Below, piece by piece: positions 14,255 to 21,046 of a stretch of DNA of 25,326 nucleotides (within the stretch, counting starts at the first letter, position 1; each line of letters starts with the position of its first letter). Position numbers and translations under genes: made by a program. The stretch is taken from NCBI GenBank assembly GCA_023409435.1, contig JAEYHP010000176.1, positions 1 through 25,326 of the forward strand, in the 5' to 3' direction. The stretch comes from Bacillota bacterium (GTDB lineage: Bacteria; Bacillota; Clostridia; Christensenellales; CAG-138). The notes beneath the pieces were generated by a model. It searched no databases, was not told the DNA's origin, and worked only from the letters and a program-made list of their open reading frames with translations.

Positions 14255-15052
14255 CTATATCGCCGGTATCCTGCTTTCACACGGAACCGTCGTGTTGCAT
14301 TTTGCACAGCCGTATCGGGGCGTGAAGAGGGGTAGGACTTCATTGTCGATATAATCCCCGCAAAGCCGGTTGTCCTTTCCCGCAGGCGAGATGGCCTTTG
14401 GCGGGCAGCGGCGAATGCATGCGCCACATTTGCCTTTTGTTAAAAATGGGCAGTACTCGTAATAGCTCTGGTAGGGGCGTTCGGTTGCGGGTAGTTCTAT
14501 CGTTGTGATGACGCTGCCTATTCTCCCCGCCGTGCCCTTTTTCGTGATGAGAGAACGGGAGAGGGAAAACGTGCCCAGACCCGCCACAAATGCCGCATGC
14601 CGTTCAGACCAATTGGAAACACGGGATACGACATGAAAGTGGGAATCAAGCGCAGGGGCCATGGCCTGTGCGCCGTTCGCTTCGAGATAGGCAATCAAAA
14701 ATCTCCGCACGGCGCTGTTGAATGCTTCTCCATCTATACGCGCACTGGCCCATTCTTCGGAGGGCAGGCCGGGTTGACGGTTGCTCTTTCTAACGTCCTC
14801 CGTAAACGGCAGAAAGTAAGAAATGACGGTGCGCGCGCCGGGCAGCCAGATATCGGGCGTGAGGAACCGCTCGCCGATGATATCCGGGTTTTTGAACGCC
14901 GCAAAATATGCGTCGTCCGCTGCGGCAAAGCCGACGAGAGGCGCATCATACATGCGCATATTGCCGTGTGCAGGCATGGCGTTGCCTGTGTCGGATGTTA
15001 CAAATGCGGTAAGCGCCGCTTCAATGGACTGCGCGGTGATAGTCTGCACCAT
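14255..15052 (-). CDS. 4Fe-4S protein of the epoxyqueuosine reductase (QueG)-like family
   Basis: A 265-residue iron-sulfur protein. The middle contains SNWSERHAAFVAGLGTFSLS and IGSVITT, the region conserved in QueG-like proteins. The C-terminal third carries a ferredoxin-type cysteine set, YCPFLTKGKCGACIRRCPP, and then CGDY and GCAKCNTTVPCE, enough for two [4Fe-4S] clusters. It is shorter than authentic QueG, lacks the C-terminal HEAT-like part, and its second cluster motif is atypical, so I do not assign queuosine synthesis. It is more likely one of the uncharacterised QueG-like reductases common in anaerobes. ATG 15052 follows AAGGAGG at good spacing. It is divergent from an acetyltransferase with its own promoter at 15079-15108, and is followed closely by the STM3941-like genes. 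Confidence 0.85.
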   Translation of the reverse strand: MVQTITAQSIEAALTAFVTSDTGNAMPAHGNMRMYDAPLVGFAAADDAYFAAFKNPDIIGERFLTPDIWLPGARTVISYFLPFTEDVRKSNRQPGLPSEEWASARIDGEAFNSAVRRFLIAYLEANGAQAMAPALDSHFHVVSRVSNWSERHAAFVAGLGTFSLSRSLITKKGTAGRIGSVITTIELPATERPYQSYYEYCPFLTKGKCGACIRRCPPKAISPAGKDNRLCGDYIDNEVLPLFTPRYGCAKCNTTVPCESRIPAI

Positions 15053-15078
15053 ATATTCCTCCTTGTGGAAGTACTGTC

Positions 15079-15108
15079 ATTGTAATCCTTGCACTTTGAT
15101 GCAGTCAA
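15079..15108 (-). promoter_or_regulatory. SigA-type promoter for the QueG-like gene
   Basis: On the minus strand TTGACT (15108-15103), an 18-bp spacer and TACAAT (15084-15079), 27 bp before the start codon. Confidence 0.7.
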
Positions 15109-15141
15109 CACCGCAATCGGTACACCGGAAAAGCAGATGTA

Positions 15142-15170
15142 TTGCGTTTTTCTCCTATATACCATACGAT
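15142..15170 (+). promoter_or_regulatory. SigA-type promoter for the GNAT gene
   Basis: TTGCGT (15142-15147), a 17-bp spacer and TACGAT (15165-15170), 32 bp before the ATG at 15202. It is back to back with the QueG-like promoter. Confidence 0.6.
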
Positions 15171-15201
15171 AGATACCTCAAGAAAAACCAAAAGGAGTGC
15201 T

Positions 15202-16065
15202 ATGCAATCTATTAAAACGAATACACTGATTGAACAGCAGATGGCCGATATCAAAGCCCTGCATAAAGCGTGTACAGCAGAAGATGGATTGACCGCAATA
15301 CTTTCGCTCGACTCTAGTATTAATTGCGATCCCACGTTGCCCGCATTCTATTTGCAGTATGAAGAGAGTAGGCTCGTTAGCTTCCTGATGATATTCATGC
15401 CCGTCCCGTCTGAGGCGGAGCTGATCGCAATGACGCTCCCGTCCCATCGCGGGCAGGGTCATTTTTTGACGCTGCTGCGCGAAGCGTCGCGGGAACTGAT
15501 GCAAAGGGGGCTATCGGAGGCGCTTATTCAGTGTGAGCCGCAGAGCAAGGCGGGGGTAGCGGCACTCAAACATCTTGGTGGGGAATACGAGTTTTCTGAA
15601 TATACCATGTACTGCCCACTTAAACAAGGGGATGCGCCGGAAAGCGCGCTATCGCTCAAGCCCGCCAGCCCGGACGACTTGGAGACATTGAGCGTACTTG
15701 CCGGAGAAATCTTTCAGGAAGATGCTTCCATCTTCCGCTCTTGGTTTGGCAAAAGCTTCGCCTCGAATGAAATCTCCGTACTGGAAGCATGGCGGGGCGG
15801 CCGCCGTATTGGGCTCTGCCGTGTGGTATGGAGCGATACGCCGCCCAACATCTGCACGTTTGGCATTCATCCGGCCTATCGCAAGCAGGGGTCTGGGGAG
15901 GAATTTTTGCAACTCGTGCTTAACCATATTGCCTCAAGGGGATATCCGGAGGCGGCGCTCGACGTCAACAGCGAGAACGGCGCGGCCTTCCGCCTGTATC
16001 AGCGCATGGGCTTTACAGTCCGCACGCAGGTGGATTACTACGCGCTGCCGCTTTTGCGGGAGTAG
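15202..16065 (+). CDS. GNAT-family N-acetyltransferase with two GNAT domains
   Basis: A 287-residue cytosolic enzyme expected to transfer an acetyl group from acetyl-CoA to an unknown amine. The N-terminal half contains a GNAT motif A variant, LPSHRGQGHFLTLLREA. The C-terminal half has the clearer one, IHPAYRKQGSGEEFLQLVLN, followed by the motif B stretch VNSENGAAFRLYQRMGF. Tandem GNAT proteins usually keep only one half catalytic, here probably the C-terminal. The frame opens at 15142, but the ATG at 15202 has AAAAGGAG (15189-15196) ahead of it, and the promoter sits in the longer version's coding region. The gene is followed at once by the murC promoter. Confidence 0.88.
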   Translation: MQSIKTNTLIEQQMADIKALHKACTAEDGLTAILSLDSSINCDPTLPAFYLQYEESRLVSFLMIFMPVPSEAELIAMTLPSHRGQGHFLTLLREASRELMQRGLSEALIQCEPQSKAGVAALKHLGGEYEFSEYTMYCPLKQGDAPESALSLKPASPDDLETLSVLAGEIFQEDASIFRSWFGKSFASNEISVLEAWRGGRRIGLCRVVWSDTPPNICTFGIHPAYRKQGSGEEFLQLVLNHIASRGYPEAALDVNSENGAAFRLYQRMGFTVRTQVDYYALPLLRE

Positions 16066-16075
16066 CCCCCCTTTG

Positions 16076-16104
16076 TAGACATTCCAACATCCGAGTCGTA
16101 TAAT
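16076..16104 (+). promoter_or_regulatory. SigA-type promoter for murC
   Basis: TAGACA (16076-16081), a 17-bp spacer and a perfect TATAAT (16099-16104). It begins 11 bp after the acetyltransferase stop. Confidence 0.8.
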
Positions 16105-16136
16105 GTAGGAAGCCATTTAAGGGAGGTTCTTTTTGC

Positions 16137-17501
16137 ATGCTCCAGGGAAAGTCTCGCGTACACCTCGTTGGCATCGGCGGATGCAGCATGAACGGCCTTG
16201 CACAAATCCTGCGCGCGCGCGGCTACGACGTTAAGGGTTCCGACCGGGATAGTTCCCCGTTTACACAGAAGTTAATTGCGCTTGGCATTCCCGTATTTAT
16301 CGGCCATAAGGCGGAGCAGGTGGGCGACGCCGAAGCGTTGATTTATTCCGCGGCAATCAAAAAGGATAATCCGGAGCGCGTTTACGCCCGCGAACACGGC
16401 ATCCCCGAAATTGAACGAAGCGTGGCCTTGGGCGAGCTTTCCGAACAATATCCGGACGTGGTGGGTGTTGCGGGCTGCCATGGCAAGACCACCATCACCT
16501 CCATGCTGGCGAAAATTGCGCAGGTTGGGGCTTTGGACGCCACCGTCCATGTGGGCGGGGATGTGGACTTTCTTTCCGGCGGCACGCGTATCGGCCAGAC
16601 CGGGCTGTTCATTACCGAAGCGTGCGAGTATGTGGAAAGCTTTTTGACATTGCAGCCCACCGTCGCCATCATCAACAACATCGACGACGACCATTTGGAT
16701 TACTACAAGGATATTGAGCAAATCACCGAGGCGTTCCGCAAGTTCCTGCGCCTGCTGCCCGAAGACGGTCTGTTTTTAGGCTGTTCGGATGATGTACGCG
16801 TAAAGGCGTTGTTGGAGAACCCGCCCCAAAAGGTGAGAACCATCTCCTATGGTATGGCGGATGCGGACTATACTCCGGCGAATATCGAATTTGATGAGTT
16901 CGGTTCTTCTTCCTTTGACGTGATTTACAAGGGTGAAAATCTGGGCAGGATCGCTTTACAGATTCCCGGCAGGCACAATATTATAAACGCGCTTGCCGCC
17001 GCGGCCGTATCGCTTGTATTGGGCGAAAGCTTCTCCGATATCAGCGCGGGCTTGGCTGAGTACACCCTCACCCGCCGCCGCTTTGAGTTCTATGGCGAAC
17101 GGGACGGCGTGAAAATCTATCACGATTACGCGCACCATCCTGCGGAGATCGCGGCGGTCTTAGACGGTGCGTCCCGCGTGCCGCACGGCAAGCTCTATTG
17201 CGTGTTCCAGTGCAATTCCTACACCCGCGCCAAGACGCTGTTTTTGCACGACGTAAACTGCTTTAAGCTTGCGGACGAAGTTCTCGTACCCGATATCTAT
17301 CCCGGCCGCGAGGTGGACGACGGTTCCGTCCACGCGCGGGACATGGTGAACGCAATCAACGCGGCCGACCCCAGCAAGGCGCAGTACCTGGGCACGTTTG
17401 AAAATATCCGGGCGTATCTCGACGCAAACGCGAAACCAGGCGATCTTGTCTTGACCGTCGGCTCCGGTGACGTGTATAAGCAGACGAGGAAGCTGTTGTA
17501 A
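16137..17501 (+). CDS. murC: UDP-N-acetylmuramate--L-alanine ligase (MurC)
   Basis: A 454-residue cytosolic Mur ligase that adds L-alanine to UDP-MurNAc with ATP, the first step of the peptidoglycan stem peptide. The N-terminal UDP-binding domain shows VHLVGIGGCSMNGLAQIL and DVKGSDR. The ATP-binding loop is GVAGCHGKTTITSM (about 108-121), with Cys in place of the usual Thr. NIDDDHLDYY supplies the metal-binding His/Asp region, and GRHNIINALAA and DYAHHPAEI mark the central and C-terminal domains. MurC rather than Mpl or MurD is supported by the GGCSMNGLA loop and the length. ATG 16137 follows GGGAGG (16121-16126) by 10 nt. The gene has its own promoter and ends before hairpins at 17527-17572. 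Confidence 0.93.
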   Translation: MLQGKSRVHLVGIGGCSMNGLAQILRARGYDVKGSDRDSSPFTQKLIALGIPVFIGHKAEQVGDAEALIYSAAIKKDNPERVYAREHGIPEIERSVALGELSEQYPDVVGVAGCHGKTTITSMLAKIAQVGALDATVHVGGDVDFLSGGTRIGQTGLFITEACEYVESFLTLQPTVAIINNIDDDHLDYYKDIEQITEAFRKFLRLLPEDGLFLGCSDDVRVKALLENPPQKVRTISYGMADADYTPANIEFDEFGSSSFDVIYKGENLGRIALQIPGRHNIINALAAAAVSLVLGESFSDISAGLAEYTLTRRRFEFYGERDGVKIYHDYAHHPAEIAAVLDGASRVPHGKLYCVFQCNSYTRAKTLFLHDVNCFKLADEVLVPDIYPGREVDDGSVHARDMVNAINAADPSKAQYLGTFENIRAYLDANAKPGDLVLTVGSGDVYKQTRKLL

Positions 17502-17526
17502 ACAGAATCAACATAGGATGGATAGA

Positions 17527-17572
17527 AAAAATCGTAGGATTTTTATTGCAGCGCATCAGCAAGATGATGCGC
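17527..17572 (+). terminator. Two hairpins after murC
   Basis: AAAAATC (17527-17533) with GATTTTT (17538-17544), then GCGCATCA (17551-17558) with TGATGCGC (17565-17572). They lie between the murC stop and the left inverted repeat of the GIY-YIG unit. No good T-run follows the second stem, so terminator function is uncertain. Confidence 0.45.
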
Positions 17573-17578
17573 TACAAT

Positions 17579-17608
17579 CTGTCATTCTGAGCGAAGCGAA
17601 GAATCTTC
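17579..17608 (+). repeat. Left inverted repeat of the GIY-YIG unit
   Basis: The 30-bp sequence begins CTGTCATTCTGAGCGAAGC. Within it 17584-17604 folds symmetrically: ATTCT and AGAAT form the outer stem, GA faces GA as a tandem mismatch, and GC-GAA-GC forms the tip. GCGAAGC is the known unusually stable GNA-loop DNA mini-hairpin. Confidence 0.85.
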
Positions 17609-17621
17609 ATGAGGTGATAGG

Positions 17622-17930
17622 TTGTACTATGTATATATGTTGACTAATTGGAACAATAAAGTGCTGTACACCGGGGTAACCAATAATCTTGAGCGCCGGT
17701 TATTTGAACATAAAAATGAGCTCGTTGATGGTTTTACCAAACGATACAATGTTTATAAATTGGTGTACTTTGAATGTACTTCAGATATTAAGGCAGCGAT
17801 AGCAAGGGAGAAACAAATAAAAGGTTGGACGAGACAAAAGAAAAACGAGTTGATTGAGAGTATGAATGCATTGTGGGTGGATTTGTCGGAAGACAGGGGG
17901 AAGGAAGATTCTTCGCTACGCTCAGAATGA
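17622..17930 (+). CDS. Small GIY-YIG endonuclease-like protein
   Basis: A 102-residue single-domain protein. The two nuclease signatures are VYML (GIY position, 4-7) and LYTGVTNNLERRLFEHK (YIG position and catalytic Arg, about 15-31). A later helix AIAREKQIKGW supplies the Glu that holds the metal ion. Members of this group (YhbQ/UPF0213-like) are stand-alone domains without a DNA-targeting module. The start is the TTG at 17622 with GAGGTGA (17611-17617) upstream; relatives also begin MYYVY, which supports it. The last eight residues, EDSSLRSE, are encoded by the right inverted repeat, so gene and repeat evolve together. The coding sequence is AT-rich compared with its neighbours. Its role could be repeat processing, DNA repair or element mobility. 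Confidence 0.88.
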   Translation: MYYVYMLTNWNNKVLYTGVTNNLERRLFEHKNELVDGFTKRYNVYKLVYFECTSDIKAAIAREKQIKGWTRQKKNELIESMNALWVDLSEDRGKEDSSLRSE

Positions 17931-17933
17931 CAG
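17904..17933 (-). repeat. Right inverted repeat of the GIY-YIG unit
   Basis: The reverse complement of the left repeat with one change at 17918. On the minus strand the mini-hairpin tip becomes GC-GTA-GC. The changed base is the free middle position of the GNA loop, so the predicted hairpin is preserved. It overlaps the end of the nuclease gene. Confidence 0.85.
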
Positions 17934-17969
17934 GTGCTGGAGCCTTTGGGATTAGAATAATAAGTTATT

Positions 17970-18000
17970 AAGGGGCTGCTTTGTTTCTGAGCAGCCCCTT
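17970..18000. terminator. Bidirectional terminator next to the ProB-like kinase gene
   Basis: AAGGGGCTGCT (17970-17980) pairs with AGCAGCCCCTT (17990-18000), an 11-bp stem with a 9-nt loop. It lies just past the kinase stop at 18024 on the minus strand, with AT-rich sequence beyond it. Confidence 0.75.
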
Positions 18001-18023
18001 TACTGTATCTGCTGATTTAGGCC

Positions 18024-18851
18024 CTACCGCACCCGGAATATCGTCCTGCGGGCTTTGCCGGAGATCACGTCGTTCAGCCTGTTTTTGGCGTTCGCGATAA
18101 TGACGGTGGTGCCCTGTTGGATGGGCTCCTTGATGAAGTCCAGCTTGGCGCGCGCGCCGTTTGCGCCAACGCGGCTCGCACCTACGCAGGAGGTCTGCAA
18201 AAACTCGATGCCGTCCAATACCTCCTGAATGTCCTTGCCCTCTACGGCCTCCACCAGCGTGGAAGGATCGGTGGGGTCGCGGTAGATGCCGTCCACCGAG
18301 GTGAGTATCACAAGGTACATCGAATGCACCAGCGTGCAGATGACGGACGCGGTTTCGTCGTTGTCCACGCACTCCACCACATGCTCGGTCTTTTCCCGCA
18401 GCAAATCGAGTTCCCAGCGGCGGTTTTCCTCGGAGGAAACGGGATCGTTATAGTTGATGATGGGGATGGCGTTCTGCACGGCGCAGCGGAGCAGAAAGCG
18501 CTTGATGTGCGTTCGCTTTTCCTCATCGTTAAAATGCGTGTGCTCCACAAGAAGCTGCCGCACGGAATAATGGGAAGGCACAAAGCGCCGGTATTCCTGC
18601 ATCAGGATCGCCTGGCCCTGCGCGGCATAATCCGTCTTCACGTCTTCCTGGTCGCCGATCAATTCCCGGCCGCTGCGCTTGATATAATCCACGCGGCCGA
18701 TCTCCACGGCGCCGGAACTGACCCAGATGATGCCGGGGCGCAGTTCCTTGCCAAGGCGGCTGAATATATTGTAATCGATATCGTTGTCCTCTTTGCTGAT
18801 GAGCGCCATGGACCCGATTTTTCCGACGATCTCAAAATCAAATTTCGGCAT
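18024..18851 (-). CDS. Amino acid kinase family protein resembling glutamate 5-kinase, no PUA domain
   Basis: A 275-residue protein with the amino acid kinase fold. Features shared with glutamate 5-kinase (ProB) are WVSSGAVEIGR (about 43-53), DYAAQGQAILMQEYRR, QLLVEHTHF, AIPIINYNDPVSSEE, the DNDETAS phosphate/substrate loop, and LTSVDGIYRDP. The usual N-terminal glycine loop is weaker (VGKIGSMAL). It lacks the C-terminal PUA domain of typical ProB, and no proA is next to it, so it may phosphorylate glutamate or a related carboxylate or nucleotide. The annotation glutamate 5-kinase would be too specific. ATG 18851 follows AGGAGG closely. Its own promoter overlaps the truA stop at 18886-18913, and a terminator follows, so it is probably monocistronic. 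Confidence 0.8.
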   Translation of the reverse strand: MPKFDFEIVGKIGSMALISKEDNDIDYNIFSRLGKELRPGIIWVSSGAVEIGRVDYIKRSGRELIGDQEDVKTDYAAQGQAILMQEYRRFVPSHYSVRQLLVEHTHFNDEEKRTHIKRFLLRCAVQNAIPIINYNDPVSSEENRRWELDLLREKTEHVVECVDNDETASVICTLVHSMYLVILTSVDGIYRDPTDPSTLVEAVEGKDIQEVLDGIEFLQTSCVGASRVGANGARAKLDFIKEPIQQGTTVIIANAKNRLNDVISGKARRTIFRVR

Positions 18852-18885
18852 TGTTTTCCTCCTGAAGGTGTACCCAATCCAGAAC

Positions 18886-18913
18886 AGTATAGCACAGAAT
18901 TATGTACGTACAA
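18886..18913 (-). promoter_or_regulatory. Extended -10 promoter for the ProB-like kinase
   Basis: On the minus strand TTGTAC (18913-18908), a 16-bp spacer and TATACT (18891-18886) preceded by TGC. It overlaps the last truA codons. Confidence 0.65.
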
Positions 18914-19667
18914 CCTCCGCCGTATCAAACCCGGGGTAGATGACACGCATCAGCATCAGCCCATGCGCGGGCGCGGTAGGGCCCGCGTCTTGCCTAAGGC
19001 CTGAAGAAAGCGCCTTTTGCATGGCGTCGGGCGGCAAAGTCCCCTTGGCGGCAGCAAGCATGGTGCCCACGAGGATGCGCACCATGTTGTATAAAAAGCC
19101 GTTGCCTTCCACGTCGTAATACAGTAGCTCGCCTTCCCGCATCCATTCGGAGCGGTAGATTTCCCGCACGGTCTGCTCTATGGTGGTGTTGGCCGCCATA
19201 AACGCATGGAAATCATGGGAGCCCAGTACGTCCTTCGCCATTATGTGCAGCACGTCCTCATCCAATCTGCCATGAACGTGCAGAGCGGTATTCCGCAAAA
19301 ATGCGCGGGCGTGGTCGCCTATCTGCAGCGTATAGCGGTACTGCTTGCGCTTGGCGGAAAACCGGGAGTGAAAATTCTCTTCCGCCTCTCCGGAATAGCG
19401 GATGCGGATGTCCCGCGGCAGCCCACTGTTGAGCGCGAACGCGAACTTGTCAGCGGGCATGCGCGCTGACGTATCAAAATGTGCCACCTGCGCAAGCGCA
19501 TGTACGCCGCTGTCCGTCCTGCCCGAGGCATGCAGCGAAATATCCTCCCCCGTGACGCCATGAAGCTCCGTCTCGATCACCTGCTGCACGGCAAGGCCGT
19601 TCGGTTGCGTCTGCCAGCCGACGTAGTTCGTGCCGTCGTATTCGATGATGAGGCGGATTCGGCGCAT
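18900..19667 (-). CDS. truA: tRNA pseudouridine synthase A
   Basis: A 255-residue enzyme that isomerises uridines 38-40 in the anticodon arm of tRNAs. The signature is complete: RLIIEYDGTNYVGWQTQPN at the N-terminus, the catalytic Asp in ASGRTDSGVHALAQVAHF, the KRKQYRYTL strand, and GNGFLYNMVRILVGTML near the C-terminus. The frame is open upstream to 19724, but the ATG at 19667 begins the conserved domain and has GGAGG upstream at normal spacing. It lies downstream of the ecf operon on the same strand, the usual Firmicute order, but a 174-bp hairpin-rich gap and a small extra gene separate it from ecfT here. Confidence 0.96.
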   Translation of the reverse strand: MRRIRLIIEYDGTNYVGWQTQPNGLAVQQVIETELHGVTGEDISLHASGRTDSGVHALAQVAHFDTSARMPADKFAFALNSGLPRDIRIRYSGEAEENFHSRFSAKRKQYRYTLQIGDHARAFLRNTALHVHGRLDEDVLHIMAKDVLGSHDFHAFMAANTTIEQTVREIYRSEWMREGELLYYDVEGNGFLYNMVRILVGTMLAAAKGTLPPDAMQKALSSGLRQDAGPTAPAHGLMLMRVIYPGFDTAEVVRT

Positions 19668-19686
19668 GGGGAGCCTCCAACTTGTA

Positions 19687-19705
19687 TTGAGGGCGCTGCC
19701 CTCAA
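19687..19705. repeat. Hairpin TTGAGGGC-GCT-GCCCTCAA upstream of truA
   Basis: A perfect 8-bp stem (19687-19694 with 19698-19705) and triloop GCT, 20 nt before the truA start on the minus strand. It belongs to the cluster of short-loop hairpins in this intergenic region. Confidence 0.6.
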
Positions 19706-19712
19706 ACTCCCG

Positions 19713-19740
19713 CCCAAGGGACACGTCCCTTGGGAATCCC
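19713..19740. repeat. GGAATCCC-type hairpin repeat, copy 2
   Basis: CCCAAGGGA (19713-19721) pairs with TCCCTTGGG (19726-19734) around CACG, followed by AATCCC. The layout is the same as at 3841-3868: A to G and T to C style changes in the arms are matched on both sides, keeping the stem perfect. Confidence 0.65.
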
Positions 19741-19780
19741 TTTCTTGCATACTACCTGTTAGGTGTTTGCGGAATGGGTT

Positions 19781-19803
19781 CTTAGGGCCGTTACGGCCCT
19801 AAG
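19781..19803. terminator. Hairpin after the ecf operon
   Basis: CTTAGGGCCG (19781-19790) pairs perfectly with CGGCCCTAAG (19794-19803) around TTA. It lies between the small membrane protein stop (19842, minus strand) and truA. No T-run follows, so it may only attenuate transcription into truA. Confidence 0.45.
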
Positions 19804-19841
19804 CGGAGGTTTGGAGGCGGACCCTCCAACGCATTTTAACT

Positions 19842-20246
19842 CTATTTCGATCCTAGTAGCTTTACCGCATCTGTTCCCGTGACCTGCACAAATGCAAGCT
19901 CGATTTCGCCGTCTACGAGGTAGAGCGTAATCACGTCGTCTCCGCCGGCATTCGCCATGAGGAGCGTAACGTCGCCCGTTTTTTCCACATCGGAAGGGAA
20001 CCCCGCCTGTTTGGAAACGGAGATCGCGGCGTCAAGCTGCGCGCCCGAAAGCAGCGTCCGAATGTTGGTGTTTTTCCACTCCCCGGCGGGGTAAAAATCG
20101 TCCGGGGTAAGCGTATAGCCGTAAGAATTCATCTTTGCCGCAAGCGCCGCGCCTGCGCCGCCTGAAAGGAACAGGCTCCATACGGCGGCAATCAGCAAAA
20201 GCGCCCCCGCCGCAAGTAAAAAGCCTTTTCGCCTGCGCGCGTTCAT
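19842..20246 (-). CDS. Small membrane-anchored protein of unknown function
   Basis: A 134-residue protein with a basic start (MNARRRKG) and one hydrophobic segment (about 9-30), so it is anchored or exported with the rest outside. The exported part has YTLTPDDFYPAGEWKN and a strand-rich C-terminus ending TGTDAVKLLGSK. I recognise no family. Its ATG overlaps the ecfT stop as ATGA, so it is translationally coupled to the ECF operon. Possibilities are an accessory transporter subunit or an unrelated passenger gene. The length and N-terminus are unambiguous because of the coupling. Confidence 0.8.
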   Translation of the reverse strand: MNARRRKGFLLAAGALLLIAAVWSLFLSGGAGAALAAKMNSYGYTLTPDDFYPAGEWKNTNIRTLLSGAQLDAAISVSKQAGFPSDVEKTGDVTLLMANAGGDDVITLYLVDGEIELAFVQVTGTDAVKLLGSK

Positions 20247-21046
20247 AAGGGGAACGCCTGCAGCAGCACGATGGCGGCGCCCATAACGAGCGTGACGGCA
20301 AAGGCAAAGCCGTCCGCGGATTGGTAGCGCAGCACATGCATGCGGGTGCGGCCCTCCCCGCCGTGGTAGCAGCGGGATTCCATGGCCATGGCGAGTTCGT
20401 CCGCGCGGCGGAAGGCGGAAACGAACAGCGGCACCAGTATGGGGATCATGCTCTTGGCGCGGTTGACGAGGTTGCCGCTTTCAAAATCCGCCCCGCGGGA
20501 AAGCTGCGCTTTGCGGATCTTATCCGCCTCCTCCATCAGCGTGGGGATAAAGCGCAGGGCGATCGTCATCATCATTGCGAGTTCATGCGCAGGGAATTTC
20601 AGCTTGGAAAGGGGCTTCAACAGCCGCTCCAGCCCATCCGTCAGGGCGATTGGCGAGGTGGTGAGCGTCATAAGAGACGTGCCGCCCACCAGAAGCACAA
20701 GGCGCAGGGAGATATAGATGGCCTGCAGCAGCGCCTCCTCGGTGACGCGCAGGAATGCATACTCAAAGAGCACCGTCTGCCCCGGCGTCAAAAACAGGTT
20801 CATGAGAAACATGAATATCAACAGGAACCGCAGCGGCTTTAAGGAGCGCAGCACATAAGAGAACGGCACGCCCGAAAGCAGCACCACCAACACCACGAAT
20901 GCGAAGGGCAGCAAAAACAATACAAGATCCTTCACCAGGAACACGATCACGATATAGAACAGCATCGTGAGCATCTTGGTGCGCGGGTCCAGGCGGTGAA
21001 CGATGGAATCACCCGGGAAATATTGTCCCAACGTAATGTTTGTCAT
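20243..21046 (-). CDS. ecfT: ECF transporter transmembrane protein EcfT
   Basis: A 267-residue membrane protein, the scaffold that couples the ATPases EcfA1/EcfA2 to exchangeable vitamin-binding S components such as ThiT. The N-terminus is NITLGQYFPGDSIVHRLDPR, typical of EcfT, followed by several membrane helices. The cytoplasmic coupling helices contain KAQLSRGADFESG (first Ala/Ser-Arg-Gly type motif) and AMESRCYHGG (second, with Cys in place of Gly). The start overlaps the ecfA2 stop as ATGA and the end overlaps the next small gene the same way, so at least three genes are translationally coupled. Confidence 0.94.
   Translation of the reverse strand: MTNITLGQYFPGDSIVHRLDPRTKMLTMLFYIVIVFLVKDLVLFLLPFAFVVLVVLLSGVPFSYVLRSLKPLRFLLIFMFLMNLFLTPGQTVLFEYAFLRVTEEALLQAIYISLRLVLLVGGTSLMTLTTSPIALTDGLERLLKPLSKLKFPAHELAMMMTIALRFIPTLMEEADKIRKAQLSRGADFESGNLVNRAKSMIPILVPLFVSAFRRADELAMAMESRCYHGGEGRTRMHVLRYQSADGFAFAVTLVMGAAIVLLQAFPL

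Larger units (their letters stand above)
17579..17933 (+). mobile_element. Candidate 355-bp mobile unit: GIY-YIG gene between 30-bp inverted repeats
   Basis: The unit is bounded by two 30-bp inverted repeats matching at 29 of 30 positions, with one small nuclease gene (17622-17930) between them. The right repeat overlaps and encodes the last codons and stop of the gene. The interior is clearly more AT-rich than murC or truA on either side, as expected for transferred DNA. I found no target-site duplication at the ends. There is no transposase, so mobility would depend on the GIY-YIG protein itself or on host factors. The organisation is analogous to REP elements with their RAYT enzymes; mobility is inferred, not shown. 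Confidence 0.55.

Noticed and set aside
14255..15052. Assignment of the 4Fe-4S protein as queG (epoxyqueuosine reductase)
   Set aside because: It is too short, lacks the C-terminal domain, and its second cysteine set is atypical. Only a QueG-like family call is justified.
17570..17943. Target-site duplication around the GIY-YIG unit
   Set aside because: The bases just outside the two inverted repeats (ACAAT on the left, GTGCT on the right) do not match, so transposition by a duplicating mechanism is not supported.
18117..19004. 295-codon plus-strand open frame across the kinase and truA genes
   Set aside because: It spans two well-supported minus-strand genes and their intergenic promoter, and its translation shows no family features.
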